Assembly: GCA_945876745.1 (NCBI GenBank)
Contig: CAMCPL010000002.1
Span: 181,950 to 245,949, forward strand
DNA: 64,000 nucleotides
Reading direction: 5' to 3'
DNA from: an uncultured Clostridia bacterium
Lineage (GTDB): Bacteria > Bacillota > Clostridia > Oscillospirales > Acutalibacteraceae
This document shows positions 44,443 through 53,349 of the stretch, piece after piece. The notes beneath the pieces are model-generated. The model had not been told where the DNA came from and searched no databases. It saw nothing but the letters and a program-made list of their open reading frames with translations. Every line of letters starts with the position of its first letter. The stretch's first letter is position 1. The position numbers were made by a program, and so were the translations under genes.

Positions 44443-44555
44443 AGAATTATTCCTAAATATATTTTATATACATTTTATTATCCATAAAAAGCCCTGTGTG
44501 TCAAGGCTTTTCGGACGTTTTGAAAAAATTTTTTCAACAAAATGTAGAAAACCTA

Positions 44556-44584
44556 TTGACATACTGGGTATTGTCGTGTATAAT
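44556..44584 (+). promoter_or_regulatory. Consensus promoter of the O-acetylhomoserine sulfhydrylase gene
   Basis: TTGACA (44556-44561), 17-base spacer, TATAAT (44579-44584): a perfect SigA consensus, 53 bases before the ATG. No SAM riboswitch or T-box is visible in the short leader. Confidence 0.85.
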
Positions 44585-44637
44585 GCAGTCATAACCAAAA
44601 CATACTATTTCACTATGAATTAAAGGAGACAGAAAAA

Positions 44638-45915
44638 ATGAGCTACAAATTTGAAACACTTCAGCTTCACATAGGACAGGAACAGCCGGATCCGGCAACA
44701 GACGCAAGAGCCGTTCCGATTTATCAAACAACGTCGTACGTTTTCCGTAACAGCGACCACGCACAGGCAAGATTCGGTCTTGCAGACGCAGGAAATATTT
44801 ACGGCAGGCTGACCAATAGTACACAGGACGTTTTTGAAAAAAGAATTGCGGCATTAGAGGGCGGTGTTGCGGCTCTTGCAACTGCTTCCGGAGCTGCGGC
44901 AATTGCCTATACATTCCAGGCTCTTGCTCAGGCAGGCGACCATATCGTAGCCGCAAAGACTATTTACGGAGGCACCTATAATTATCTTGCGCACACCTTT
45001 CCTAATCACGGCGTAACAACAACCTTCGTTGACCCCGACGATGTATCTAACTTTGAAAACGCCATTCAGGAAAACACAAAGGCAATCTTCATCGAAACAC
45101 TCGGAAATCCTAATTCAAACATTATTGATATTAAGGCGCTTGCCGAGATTGCTCATAAACACAATATCCCGCTTGTTATCGACGATACGTTCACAACGCC
45201 GTATTTGCTTCGCCCCATCGAGCTCGGAGCAGATATAGTGGTTGCTTCTGCAACAAAGTTTATCGGCGGTCACGGAACTACACTCGGCGGTGTTATCGTG
45301 GACAGCGGAAAATTCGATTGGAAAACAAGCGGAAAATTCCCTCAAATCAGCGACGCAAATCCGAGCTACCACGGTATCAGCTTTGTTGACGCAGTAGGCG
45401 AAGCCGCATTTGTGACATATATTCGTGCGATAATTCTTCGTGATACAGGCGCAACAATTTCTCCGTTTAACGCATTTCTTCTTTTGCAGGGCACTGAAAC
45501 GCTTTCACTTCGAGTTGAACGCCATGTAGAAAACGCGTTAAAAGTTATTGAGTATCTCAACAATAATCCGCTTGTTGAAAAGGTTAACCATCCGTCGCTT
45601 AACCCGAAGTATAAGGCTTTGTATGACGAATATTTCCCCAACGGCGCAGGTTCGATTTTCACCTTTGAAATCAAGGGCGGCGAGCAGGAAGCAAAGAAGT
45701 TTATCGACTCCTTGCAGATATTCTCGATTCTTGCGAATGTTGCCGACGTAAAATCGCTCGTTATTCACCCTGCAACAACTACTCATTCGCAGTTGAGCCC
45801 CGAAGAGCTCAAAGAGCAAAATATAAAGCCGAATACAATCCGACTTTCAATAGGTACCGAGCATATCGACGATATTATTGCCGATTTGGAGCAGGCATTT
45901 GATAAAATAAAATAA
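44638..45915 (+). CDS. metY: O-acetylhomoserine aminocarboxypropyltransferase (sulfhydrylase)
   Basis: 425-residue PLP enzyme of the Cys/Met metabolism family; uses O-acetyl-L-homoserine and sulfide to make homocysteine. Starts MSYKFETLQLHIGQEQPDPA, with VPIYQTTSYVFRNSDHA, TASGAAAIAYTFQALAQAGD, the PLP-lysine region IVVASATKFIGGHGTTLGG, and TLSLRVERHVENALKVIEYL. Length fits MetY (about 425-430) rather than the shorter cystathionine enzymes. AAAGGAG precedes the ATG. Monocistronic, ended by the terminator at 45927. Confidence 0.94.
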   Translation: MSYKFETLQLHIGQEQPDPATDARAVPIYQTTSYVFRNSDHAQARFGLADAGNIYGRLTNSTQDVFEKRIAALEGGVAALATASGAAAIAYTFQALAQAGDHIVAAKTIYGGTYNYLAHTFPNHGVTTTFVDPDDVSNFENAIQENTKAIFIETLGNPNSNIIDIKALAEIAHKHNIPLVIDDTFTTPYLLRPIELGADIVVASATKFIGGHGTTLGGVIVDSGKFDWKTSGKFPQISDANPSYHGISFVDAVGEAAFVTYIRAIILRDTGATISPFNAFLLLQGTETLSLRVERHVENALKVIEYLNNNPLVEKVNHPSLNPKYKALYDEYFPNGAGSIFTFEIKGGEQEAKKFIDSLQIFSILANVADVKSLVIHPATTTHSQLSPEELKEQNIKPNTIRLSIGTEHIDDIIADLEQAFDKIK

Positions 45916-45926
45916 TTGTAAATAAA

Positions 45927-45955
45927 AATCGGAGGACTTGAAATGTCCTCCGATT
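45927..45955. terminator. Terminator between convergent metY and tetR-family genes
   Basis: Perfect 11-bp stem AATCGGAGGAC (45927-45937) / GTCCTCCGATT (45945-45955) with a 7-base loop. It begins 12 bases after the metY stop and ends just before the stop of the convergent regulator. The minus-strand side runs into TTTTTATTTAC, so it may work both ways. Confidence 0.8.
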
Positions 45956-45956
45956 G

Positions 45957-46469
45957 CTAACTTTTAAGTAAGCCCTGTTTTACAAATTCAATTACGCAGT
46001 CATAATCGGGAGCGTCCTTTTTTGATTCATCAAACACAAGTCCAACCACGAGATATTTTACTGCAGCATAGAAAAATTCAGTAACCTTGTCTTGATTTCC
46101 GGATGAAATTCTGACATATTCTCTGACAAATTTTTCGACGCTTCGGCTTAAAAGAGAGTAAATAAAAGTGCTTTTTGATGTGTACAAAGAGCTACGAATC
46201 AAAACAGTAAGCTTGTCTAAAAGCGTTATGTAGTACTTTGAAGCAATAGGCCACGTCTCGCCCTGTACGAGCTTTTCGCACGCTTTGTTTGTTTCGTTTT
46301 CAAAAGCCCATTCAATAAGACCGTCGAGATTTTTGAAATAATAGTAAAACGTCTGTCTGCTTGCCTGACTTTTTTGAGTAAGGTCGATGATTGATATTTT
46401 TGTTATATCCTTTTCATCAAGCAAAGCCAAATAAGCGTCAACGAAGCTTTCTTTTGTGGTTACGGACAT
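45957..46469 (-). CDS. TetR/AcrR-family transcriptional regulator
   Basis: 170 residues. The N-terminal helix-turn-helix reads ISIIDLTQKSQASRQTFYYY followed by FKNLDGLIEWAF, typical TetR. The C-terminal ligand domain (about 70-170) is not assignable to a ligand. A 9+9 inverted repeat lies 43 bases upstream of its ATG and is a good candidate for its own operator. The convergent neighbour metY and the tandem upstream hyp operon are not obviously its targets. Confidence 0.9.
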   Translation of the reverse strand: MSVTTKESFVDAYLALLDEKDITKISIIDLTQKSQASRQTFYYYFKNLDGLIEWAFENETNKACEKLVQGETWPIASKYYITLLDKLTVLIRSSLYTSKSTFIYSLLSRSVEKFVREYVRISSGNQDKVTEFFYAAVKYLVVGLVFDESKKDAPDYDCVIEFVKQGLLKS

Positions 46470-46511
46470 TATGATCTCCTCTCAAAACATACTTCACCTA
46501 TATTCTACATT

Positions 46512-46533
46512 TTATTGAAAATCATTTCAATAA
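46512..46533 (-). promoter_or_regulatory. Candidate TetR-family operator
   Basis: Perfect inverted repeat TTATTGAAA (46512-46520), centre ATCA, TTTCAATAA (46525-46533), between the hypE stop and the regulator start. Size and symmetry fit a TetR dimer site and autoregulation. AT-rich, so chance is possible. Confidence 0.55.
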
Positions 46534-46579
46534 GTAAAAGAAAGTGTTAATAAATTGTTTATACATTTCTTATAATTTG

Positions 46580-47557
46580 TCAGCATATTCTCGGAAGACC
46601 CTCGCCGATTAAAATGTTCACCTTTTTTCTTCCGCCCAGCTCGGTGATTAACGTAACACCCTCACCGTTTGAAACAACGCCGATTTCTGCCGCATTTTCT
46701 CCGTATTTTGAGCCTTTGATTATATCAAGGGCTTTTTTTGATTGCTCCTTGCTTACAAAAATCACCATTTTGCCTTCATTGCCTAAATGCAAAAGATTTA
46801 ATCCGAGAATTTTTGAAAAAGCCCTAACCTCGTTTGAAACGGGAATTTTGTCTTCAAAAATATCAATATGAACGTCGCTTGACGACGAAAGCTCGTTTAG
46901 AACAGTACCGAGTCCTCCTCGCGTTATATCACGCATACAGTGTATGTCTATTGCGTTTTCCTGCAAGGCGTATACCATTTCGCAAAGTGGTGCGTTGTCA
47001 GAGCAGATTTCGTTTTCGATTCCCATTCTTTCTGAGAGTATCGCAGCGTGATGATCGCCCATATTTCCGCTGACAATAACACGGTCGCCGTCTTTTATGC
47101 TGTATGCCGAAACGCTGTCGTCTTCAACAAAGCCTACTCCTGCGGTGTTGATGTAAATTCCGCCGTTTCCCTCGATAACCTTTGTATCTCCGGCAACAAC
47201 GATAACGCCTGCTTCATCGGCGGTTTTTGCCATAGAACACACTATTTTTTCAAGCGTTTCGGTATCTGCGCCCTCCTCAATGATGAATGCCGAGGTGATA
47301 TATTTTGCTCTTGCGCCTCTCATAAGTAGGTCGTTTACCGTTCCGCAAACGGCGAGCCTGCCGATATCACCGCCCTTGAAGAATAACGGAGTTACAACAA
47401 AACTGTCGGTTGTTATTGCAATCTTTTTATTGCCGTCAACTACTGCGCTGTCCTCCATAAGATTAAGCACGGGATTTGAAAAATGCTTTGCAAATATTTT
47501 ATCAATCAGCTCACTTGTGGCTTTTCCGCCGCTTCCGTGGGATAATGTAATTTTCAT
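46580..47557 (-). CDS. hypE: Hydrogenase maturation protein HypE
   Basis: 325 residues. HypE dehydrates the carbamoyl group carried on its C-terminal cysteine to a thiocyanate, giving the CN ligands of the NiFe site. The C-terminus ends exactly in EGLPRIC, the required motif. Start MKITLSHGSGGKATSELIDK, with MEDSAVVDGNKKIAITTDSF and CMRDITRGGLGTVLNELSS. Last gene of the ech-hyp operon, 12 bases after hypD. Confidence 0.95.
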   Translation of the reverse strand: MKITLSHGSGGKATSELIDKIFAKHFSNPVLNLMEDSAVVDGNKKIAITTDSFVVTPLFFKGGDIGRLAVCGTVNDLLMRGARAKYITSAFIIEEGADTETLEKIVCSMAKTADEAGVIVVAGDTKVIEGNGGIYINTAGVGFVEDDSVSAYSIKDGDRVIVSGNMGDHHAAILSERMGIENEICSDNAPLCEMVYALQENAIDIHCMRDITRGGLGTVLNELSSSSDVHIDIFEDKIPVSNEVRAFSKILGLNLLHLGNEGKMVIFVSKEQSKKALDIIKGSKYGENAAEIGVVSNGEGVTLITELGGRKKVNILIGEGLPRIC

Positions 47558-47569
47558 AAGCCTTATTCC

Positions 47570-48607
47570 TTATTCTCTGTTATTTGTAATATAATTGAAG
47601 CATGCGCCCTCGTTGCTCACCATACACGCGCCTATCGGGTGCTCGGGAGTGCACGCCGAACCGAATAGCCTGCATTGAGAGGGACGCTTTTTGCCTGTGA
47701 TGATTTCACCGCAGGAGCAACCGCTGTTGTGCGAGAAGTCGTTTATAAGCTCCCTTGAGCCTGCGTCAAAGCAGGAATATTTCTTTTTCAAAGCTAAGCC
47801 TGAGCCCTTGATAATTCCCAGACCTCTCCAAGCCGCGTCGCAAACCTCGAAGTATTTGCCTACAATTTCGCTTGCCTTGTCGTTCGGCGACGGTGAAACG
47901 GCTTTTTTGTAGAGGTTTACAACCCTGCCCTGACCTCTTAATTTTATAAGTGCATAAATTGATGCAAGTATTTCCTGCGCCTCAAAGCCGCTTACCGCAA
48001 ACGGTTTCGAATACCTTTCGGCAATCGGTGCAAACGCTTCGCTTCCTGTAATTACCGCAACATGACCAGGTGCCAAAAAGCCGTCGATTTTACTATCGCT
48101 TTCGCATAAAACTTTGATTACCTGCGGCATTGTTTTGAGCGCCGTTAAAATCCAAACATTTCTTACATATTTTTCGATTAGCTCATCAATAAGAAGTGCG
48201 TATATAGGCGTTGTTGTTTCAAATCCTACTGCCGCAAAAACGAAATCCTTTTCAGGCTCGGCAAGTGCAAAGTCAATGATTTCAGTCGGAGAGTATACCA
48301 TTCTTATATCTGCGCCCTGCGACTTTATATCCTTTAACGCTTGCTTGCTTCCCGGCACTCTTATCATATCCCCGAAGGTTACGATAACCTTGCCTTGCAG
48401 TGCAAGCTCAATCAGCCGGTCAACATAGTCGCTGACGGTCACGCATACGGGACAGCCCGGACCGCTGATTAACTTGATTTTATTGCTTATAAGCGAGGGT
48501 ATTGCATTTTCGGCAATAGAGGCGGTATGCGTGCCGCAAACCTCCATAATTGTTATTTCCTCGCCGTCGTATTCTTTTAGGAATTTCAGTACGTCCTTGA
48601 TGTCCAT
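47570..48607 (-). CDS. hypD: Hydrogenase maturation protein HypD
   Basis: 345-residue [4Fe-4S] protein that, with HypC, assembles the Fe(CN)2CO unit of NiFe hydrogenases. Motifs MEVCGTHT, SGPGCPVCVT, TFGDMIRVPGS, FAAVGFETTTP and the C-terminal cysteine region GCSCGEIITGKKRPSQC...GSACTPEHPIGACMVSNEGA are present. The ATG overlaps the hypC stop by one base (TAATG). Confidence 0.96.
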   Translation of the reverse strand: MDIKDVLKFLKEYDGEEITIMEVCGTHTASIAENAIPSLISNKIKLISGPGCPVCVTVSDYVDRLIELALQGKVIVTFGDMIRVPGSKQALKDIKSQGADIRMVYSPTEIIDFALAEPEKDFVFAAVGFETTTPIYALLIDELIEKYVRNVWILTALKTMPQVIKVLCESDSKIDGFLAPGHVAVITGSEAFAPIAERYSKPFAVSGFEAQEILASIYALIKLRGQGRVVNLYKKAVSPSPNDKASEIVGKYFEVCDAAWRGLGIIKGSGLALKKKYSCFDAGSRELINDFSHNSGCSCGEIITGKKRPSQCRLFGSACTPEHPIGACMVSNEGACFNYITNNRE

Positions 48608-48825
48608 TATGAGCCAAGCTCCTCTAATTCATTAAATAAATCGACCATATATTCCGCCTCGTTTTCGGGCAAAACCTGAATTACAAGCCCTGCGTGAACC
48701 AAAACCCAGTCGCCGACCTTGCAATCAACAATGCCGATATTAACATTTGTTACGTTTGTTGCGTACTCAACCTTTGCACGGGAACCGTTAATTTCTATTA
48801 TTTTTCCCGGTGATGCTACACACAT
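48607..48825 (-). CDS. hypC: Hydrogenase maturation chaperone HypC
   Basis: 72 residues. Begins MCVASPGKI; Cys2 is the ligand that carries the iron unit with HypD before handing it to the large subunit. VKVEYAT-like core (AKVEYATNVTNVNIGIVDCK) and VGDWVLVHAGLVIQVLPENE are typical. Between hypF (4 bases upstream) and hypD (overlap of 1). Confidence 0.95.
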   Translation of the reverse strand: MCVASPGKIIEINGSRAKVEYATNVTNVNIGIVDCKVGDWVLVHAGLVIQVLPENEAEYMVDLFNELEELGS

Positions 48826-48829
48826 AGAC

Positions 48830-50893
48830 TTACTCCTTTACTTGCCTGAGTGCCTGCAAATACGCCTGTCCGACGCATATTCCCTGATCGGAGCAGGGCA
48901 CAATGCTGTTTATATATACTCGATAATTTTTTTCTTCAAGCAGTTCAATTGCTTTTGATGTCAGTATTTCGTTGTTGAAGCAGCCGCCGCTTAATACAAT
49001 TTGCTCAACGCCGTATTTTTCGGCGGTTTTCAGTATTAATTCGGCAAGCATATAATGAAATCCGAGTGCAATTTCTTCCTTGGGTGCGTTTGCGCTTTTT
49101 ATTTCGTCGATTATTTCGGTAGGCGAAAAGCTGTGCCTAATGTAATACGGCTTTTTTGCCTTTCTTGCACATCGCTCCAAAGCTATTGCACATTCGCCCT
49201 CATATGTGTTGTAATGCTTTATGTCAAGAAGTGCGCTTACTGCGTCAAACAACCTGCCCATACTTGAAGAATTAACTGCGTTTATGCTACTTTCAACAGC
49301 CTTGTTTATTATAGGATTGCTTTTCTCGTAGCACGCAAGACATAAATCCGCATTTTTTGATATTTCATCCGAGGCTATCATTTTTGCGTATTCAAGGTGT
49401 TCAACTCTCTTTGTGTTGAGAAAAACCTCGCTTCCCCAAATAGCTCCGTCGTCTCCGTAGCCCGTGCCGTCAAATACAAAGCTCAGCGTGTCACCCTGTA
49501 AATTATGCTCTGCAATAACGCTGTAAGCGTGCGCAAGGTGATGTTGGATTCTTTTGTCGGCAGGGAATACCTGCGACGAGTAGTACAAGGGGTGAGCGTC
49601 GCATACAACAGTTTTGGGCGAGAACGAATGTAAAGTCTTGAAGCGTTCAATGTTGCTTTTGTATTTTTGCAGGCATTCCTCGTCTTCCAAATCGCCGAAA
49701 TACTGCGACGGATAAATGTATTGATCGTGCATTATTGCAAAGCTGCTTTTCAGGTCGCCGCCGAGAGCAAGAATGTCGCTATTTGCTTTAATCCCCACCT
49801 TTATCGCAAGCGGAACATATCCTCTTGCACGGCGTACGGTCTGCACTCTGTTTTTGACAACCTTTACTATACTGTCGTCAAGTGGGGTTAGTATTTCTCG
49901 ATTGTGCGATAACACCTTTACGCCGAATTTTTTTATGCTTTCGTCATCAATAATTATTGGCTCGCCGCTTATATTTGCGCTCGTCATAATAAGCGGAGAT
50001 ACCTTTTCTAATATTAATATTTGAATAGGATTGCAGGGGAGAAATGCGCCGATGAAGTCGCTGTCGTCGCAAATACCCTGCGGCAAATCTTTTATCTTTT
50101 TGAGCAATACAATCGGTCGTGCGCTTGATGTCAAAAGCTCCCGTTCCTTTTTTGACACCTCGCAGTATTGCTTGATTTCGTCAACGCTGCCAAACATCAC
50201 GGCAAAGGGTTTTGTTTCTCTGCCCTTGATTTCTCTTAGCCTTTGTGCAATCTCGCTTTCGCATTTGCACGCAAGATGATAGCCGCCGATATCCTTGATT
50301 GCAAGTATTTCACCGCTTTTCAGAATGTCAACGGCTTCGCTTATCGGTATGTTCGTTTTCGGTCCGCAGTCGTTGCACGCAATCGTCTGTGCGTGACATC
50401 TAATGTTGTCGCTTGTTGTGTATTCCTCTTGACATTTTTCGCAAAGAGGAAACTGCGACATTGTTATGCTTTCCCTGTCGTAGGGCAGGGCTTTAATTAT
50501 TGAATATCTTGCTCCGCAGTTGATACAGCTTATGAACGGGTGAGCGTATCTGCGGTTGTTTTCGTCTTTAAGCTCTTTTTCGCAATGCTCACAGGTTGCC
50601 AAATCGGGAGTTATAAACGGCACTGTAAAATCATTTTCGCTGTGAACAATTTTGAATTCTGTGAAGTGACTTTGATTTATCTCTTCTTCGTTTAGGCTTT
50701 CAATTTTGAATATGTCGATAAGGCGTCGGCTGAATTCAACCAACGCCTTATTTTCTCCCTGTGCGATAATCTGAACATTACCGCCTGAATTTTTAACCTC
50801 GCCCGTTATTTTAAGCTCGTTTGCGAGCCTCAGGGCAGTCGGACGAAATCCCATGCCCTGAACGATACCCGAAAGGGTATATTTTTTTGTTAT
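48830..50893 (-). CDS. hypF: Carbamoyltransferase HypF (probable non-canonical AUA start)
   Basis: HypF makes the carbamoyl donor for the CN ligands. Zinc fingers (CEHCEKEL, CINCG, CEKCQEEY, CNDCG), a YrdC-like domain (EILAIKDIGGYHLACKCESE) and a Kae1-like domain (HHLAHAYSVIAEH, FDGTGYGDDGAIWG) are present. The first ATG (50854) gives MGFRP, cutting off the acylphosphatase strand. The frame upstream encodes TKKYTLSGIVQGMGFRP, the normal HypF start, but has no ATG, GTG or TTG. An ATA at 50893 sits 7 bases after AAGGAAG, 2 bases beyond the echF stop. I propose initiation there (687 residues); 48830-50854 is the conservative alternative. Confidence 0.85.
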   Translation of the reverse strand: MTKKYTLSGIVQGMGFRPTALRLANELKITGEVKNSGGNVQIIAQGENKALVEFSRRLIDIFKIESLNEEEINQSHFTEFKIVHSENDFTVPFITPDLATCEHCEKELKDENNRRYAHPFISCINCGARYSIIKALPYDRESITMSQFPLCEKCQEEYTTSDNIRCHAQTIACNDCGPKTNIPISEAVDILKSGEILAIKDIGGYHLACKCESEIAQRLREIKGRETKPFAVMFGSVDEIKQYCEVSKKERELLTSSARPIVLLKKIKDLPQGICDDSDFIGAFLPCNPIQILILEKVSPLIMTSANISGEPIIIDDESIKKFGVKVLSHNREILTPLDDSIVKVVKNRVQTVRRARGYVPLAIKVGIKANSDILALGGDLKSSFAIMHDQYIYPSQYFGDLEDEECLQKYKSNIERFKTLHSFSPKTVVCDAHPLYYSSQVFPADKRIQHHLAHAYSVIAEHNLQGDTLSFVFDGTGYGDDGAIWGSEVFLNTKRVEHLEYAKMIASDEISKNADLCLACYEKSNPIINKAVESSINAVNSSSMGRLFDAVSALLDIKHYNTYEGECAIALERCARKAKKPYYIRHSFSPTEIIDEIKSANAPKEEIALGFHYMLAELILKTAEKYGVEQIVLSGGCFNNEILTSKAIELLEEKNYRVYINSIVPCSDQGICVGQAYLQALRQVKE

Positions 50894-50895
50894 AT

Positions 50896-51879
50896 TTATA
50901 CTTCCTTTTTGTAGGTAATAATGCCGAATTCAGCGTCGTCCTCAGCGTAGCCGAGACAATGAAGCTTCTTGCAAGCGTCTATGCAAAGACCGCATTGCAG
51001 GCAATCGTCACGGTCAATGCTCCAGGTTTTTGCTTCCTTTCTGTCAACCGTAATTATCTGCTTTGGACACGCTCTTGCACAAAGTCCGCAGAGAATACAT
51101 GCTTCAATATCGTTTGCAATCTTGCCGTAGGTAAGTGAGCCGTCCGGCTTTTGAGTGCTGATTTTGCCGACAATCTTTGTATCATTTGGTTTTTCGTCTG
51201 CCTTGCTTTCAGACTTTGCTTCTTCCTTTTTAACAGCCGGCTTTGCAGGAGCAGGAGCGCCGTCCTTGCTGAATACAACCTCGCCTGCTTCGCCGTCATC
51301 CTCGGCATAAGAAAGACTGTGGAACTTTTTGCACGCTTCGATACAAGCGCCGCATTGGGCACATTCATCACGGTTGATTGTCCAGGTCTTTGCGTTCCTG
51401 TCAACGCTTATGCAGTCGGCAGGACAAGCCCTTGCGCAAAGTCCGCAGAGAATACAGGTACTCATATCGTTTGTAATCTTGCCGGAGGTAAGCTCTGCCT
51501 TGCTTTCACCGTCATTTCCTGTTGACGCCGGCTTTTCGGGGATAGGCTGAGAATAGCTGTCAACCGTGAGCGTTGTGTTGGGCTCGGTGTAGCCCGGTGC
51601 AATGTGCAAGCACTTTTTCGGACAGCCTTCAACGCAGTTTTCGCATTGAACACAGCCCATTCTTTCAATGCTCCAGGTGCGAGTTGCCTTGTCAACCTTT
51701 ATAGCGGATGACGGACATTTTCTTTGGCACATACCGCACATAATGCAGTCGTCAATATCAATTTCGATATGACCTCTCGAACGTTCGGGATATACGGCAG
51801 GCTCGGCAGGATAATTCTTTGTTGCCGGCTTTGAAAATAAATTTTTCAAAGCGATAGATGTAAAATCCATTAATTTCAT
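50896..51879 (-). CDS. echF: Ech hydrogenase ferredoxin subunit with six predicted [4Fe-4S] clusters
   Basis: 327 residues. EchF normally passes electrons from reduced ferredoxin to the small subunit through two [4Fe-4S] clusters. Here three di-cluster modules occur in tandem: CIMCGMCQRKCP with CVQCENCVEGCP (Cys45-86), CILCGLCARACP with CAQCGACIEACK, and CILCGLCARACP with CLQCGLCIDACK. Ala/Lys/Pro/Glu-rich linkers (APAPAKPAVKKEEAKSESK) join them. The N-terminus KNYPAEPAVYPERSRGHIEI matches EchF/NuoI. ATG at 51879 follows AAGGAG; the upstream ATG at 51915 lacks a good site. Confidence 0.9.
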   Translation of the reverse strand: MKLMDFTSIALKNLFSKPATKNYPAEPAVYPERSRGHIEIDIDDCIMCGMCQRKCPSSAIKVDKATRTWSIERMGCVQCENCVEGCPKKCLHIAPGYTEPNTTLTVDSYSQPIPEKPASTGNDGESKAELTSGKITNDMSTCILCGLCARACPADCISVDRNAKTWTINRDECAQCGACIEACKKFHSLSYAEDDGEAGEVVFSKDGAPAPAKPAVKKEEAKSESKADEKPNDTKIVGKISTQKPDGSLTYGKIANDIEACILCGLCARACPKQIITVDRKEAKTWSIDRDDCLQCGLCIDACKKLHCLGYAEDDAEFGIITYKKEV

Positions 51880-51890
51880 AGTCGTTCTCC

Positions 51891-52970
51891 TTATCTTTCG
51901 GTACAGCTGATGCACGGGTCGATTGTCAAAATCTGCATAGGAACATCGGCAAAATCAGAGCCCGGTAAAATGTGGATAAGCGACTGAATATTTGTAAATG
52001 TAGGAGTACGAAGTCTGAAACGTTCAAGGAATTTTGTTCCGTTTGCCTTTGCGTAGTAGATTGCTTCGCCTCTTGGCTGTTCAACTCTTATGAACGCTTC
52101 GCCGTTCGGATTGCCCTTTTGAGGATTGCATATAGCCCCCTGCGGCATCTTTTGAGCGCATTGACGGATAATGCTTATGCTTTGAAGAAGCTCGCCGATT
52201 CTAACCTGACATCTTGCATAGCCGTCGCAGTCATTTGAGGTGATAATATCAAAGTCGATTTTGTCGTAAGCCTCGTAGCCTGTTTTTCTCATATCAAGCT
52301 CAATTCCGCTGGCTCTTGCCATAGGACCTGCCGCACTTAATCTGTGAGCGTCCTCCTTTGTAAGAATACCTACGCCTTTAAGTCTTGCCTGAACGGAGTA
52401 GTCGTTAAGGAAAACCTTTGCAATTCTCTTGATATCCTTTTCCATATCGTCGAGAATATCAAGAAATCCGTTAATCATTGAGCTGTCCATATCCTTGAGA
52501 ACGCCGCCGATTTTGTTTATGCTGAAAATAACTCTGCCGCCTGTCGACTCCTCAAACATATCGAGGATTTTTTCTCTCATTCTCCAAGCCTGCATAAATA
52601 ATGCGTCAAATCCGAATGCGTCAGCCAAAAGACCGAGCCACAGTAAATGCGAGTGCATTCTGCTCATCTCAAACCAGAAGGTTCTTAAAAACTTTGCTCT
52701 TTCCGGTACCTCTGCCTTGAATATAGCCTCAAGTGCTTCGCAGTAGCCCAGACCGTGACCGAACGAACAAATGCCGCAGGTACGCTCAACTACATATTGA
52801 TAGTCGTTGAAATCTCTCTTTTCGGCAAGCTGCTCCAAGCCTCTGTGAACAAAGCCGATTGACGGAATTGCTTCGATAACCTTTTCATCTTCCAACACAA
52901 GGTCGAGGTGAATAGGCTCCGGTAAAACCGGATGTTGAGGACCGAAGGGTATTGTTGATTGCTTACTCAT
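51891..52970 (-). CDS. echE: Ech hydrogenase NiFe large subunit
   Basis: 359 residues, the catalytic subunit where protons are reduced. Both NiFe-binding pairs are present: Cys65/Cys68 in RTCGICSFGHG and Cys353/Cys356 in DPCISCTER. The protein stops at this Arg, so there is no C-terminal extension for a HycI-type protease to remove, as known for some group 4 enzymes. IPFGPQHPVLPEPIHLDL at the start is typical of NuoD-like large subunits. Overlaps echD by 8 bases. Confidence 0.95.
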   Translation of the reverse strand: MSKQSTIPFGPQHPVLPEPIHLDLVLEDEKVIEAIPSIGFVHRGLEQLAEKRDFNDYQYVVERTCGICSFGHGLGYCEALEAIFKAEVPERAKFLRTFWFEMSRMHSHLLWLGLLADAFGFDALFMQAWRMREKILDMFEESTGGRVIFSINKIGGVLKDMDSSMINGFLDILDDMEKDIKRIAKVFLNDYSVQARLKGVGILTKEDAHRLSAAGPMARASGIELDMRKTGYEAYDKIDFDIITSNDCDGYARCQVRIGELLQSISIIRQCAQKMPQGAICNPQKGNPNGEAFIRVEQPRGEAIYYAKANGTKFLERFRLRTPTFTNIQSLIHILPGSDFADVPMQILTIDPCISCTER

Positions 52971-53349
52971 TCTTGTCGTCCTCCTTTTTGATTACGGTAA
53001 TTTGCTTTTTGAACGGAGCGTCCTCTTTTATTCTGTAAAACTTGTTTTGGTAGTCCATTGCCATACCGACAACCTGAACGCCCCAAAGCTCCTTAATTTC
53101 GTTTTCGTACAAAGCCGCCGCAGGGAAGATGTCGGAAAATGACTTAACCTCCTCGTCAACCGGAAGCTTGATTTTGTAGTTTTCCATAGTGTAGTCGAGA
53201 TTTACGGAATATGTAACCTCGTTGTAGCCCTCAAAAGCAACGCTGCAAATCTGTGAAAGACGCCAGCCGTCTTCGTATTTCTTTTGCATAATATCGTAAA
53301 GCTCCTGCTTGGAAACCTCGATAATAGGAAAATCGTTGTAATTATTCAA
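52963..53349 (-). CDS. echD: Ech hydrogenase subunit EchD (NuoC-like)
   Basis: 128 residues, small soluble subunit related to the 30-kDa subunit of complex I. SVNLDYTMENYKIKLPVDEE, SFSDIFPAAALYENEIKELW and GVQVVGMAMDYQNKFYRIKE match NuoC-type proteins. Bridges the small and large hydrogenase subunits. Its start overlaps the echC end and its end overlaps echE, each by 8 bases. Confidence 0.9.
   Translation of the reverse strand: MNNYNDFPIIEVSKQELYDIMQKKYEDGWRLSQICSVAFEGYNEVTYSVNLDYTMENYKIKLPVDEEVKSFSDIFPAAALYENEIKELWGVQVVGMAMDYQNKFYRIKEDAPFKKQITVIKKEDDKNE

Noticed and set aside
44456..44637. SAM riboswitch or T-box before metY
   Set aside because: The leader is only about 45 bases after the promoter and lacks the needed stems.
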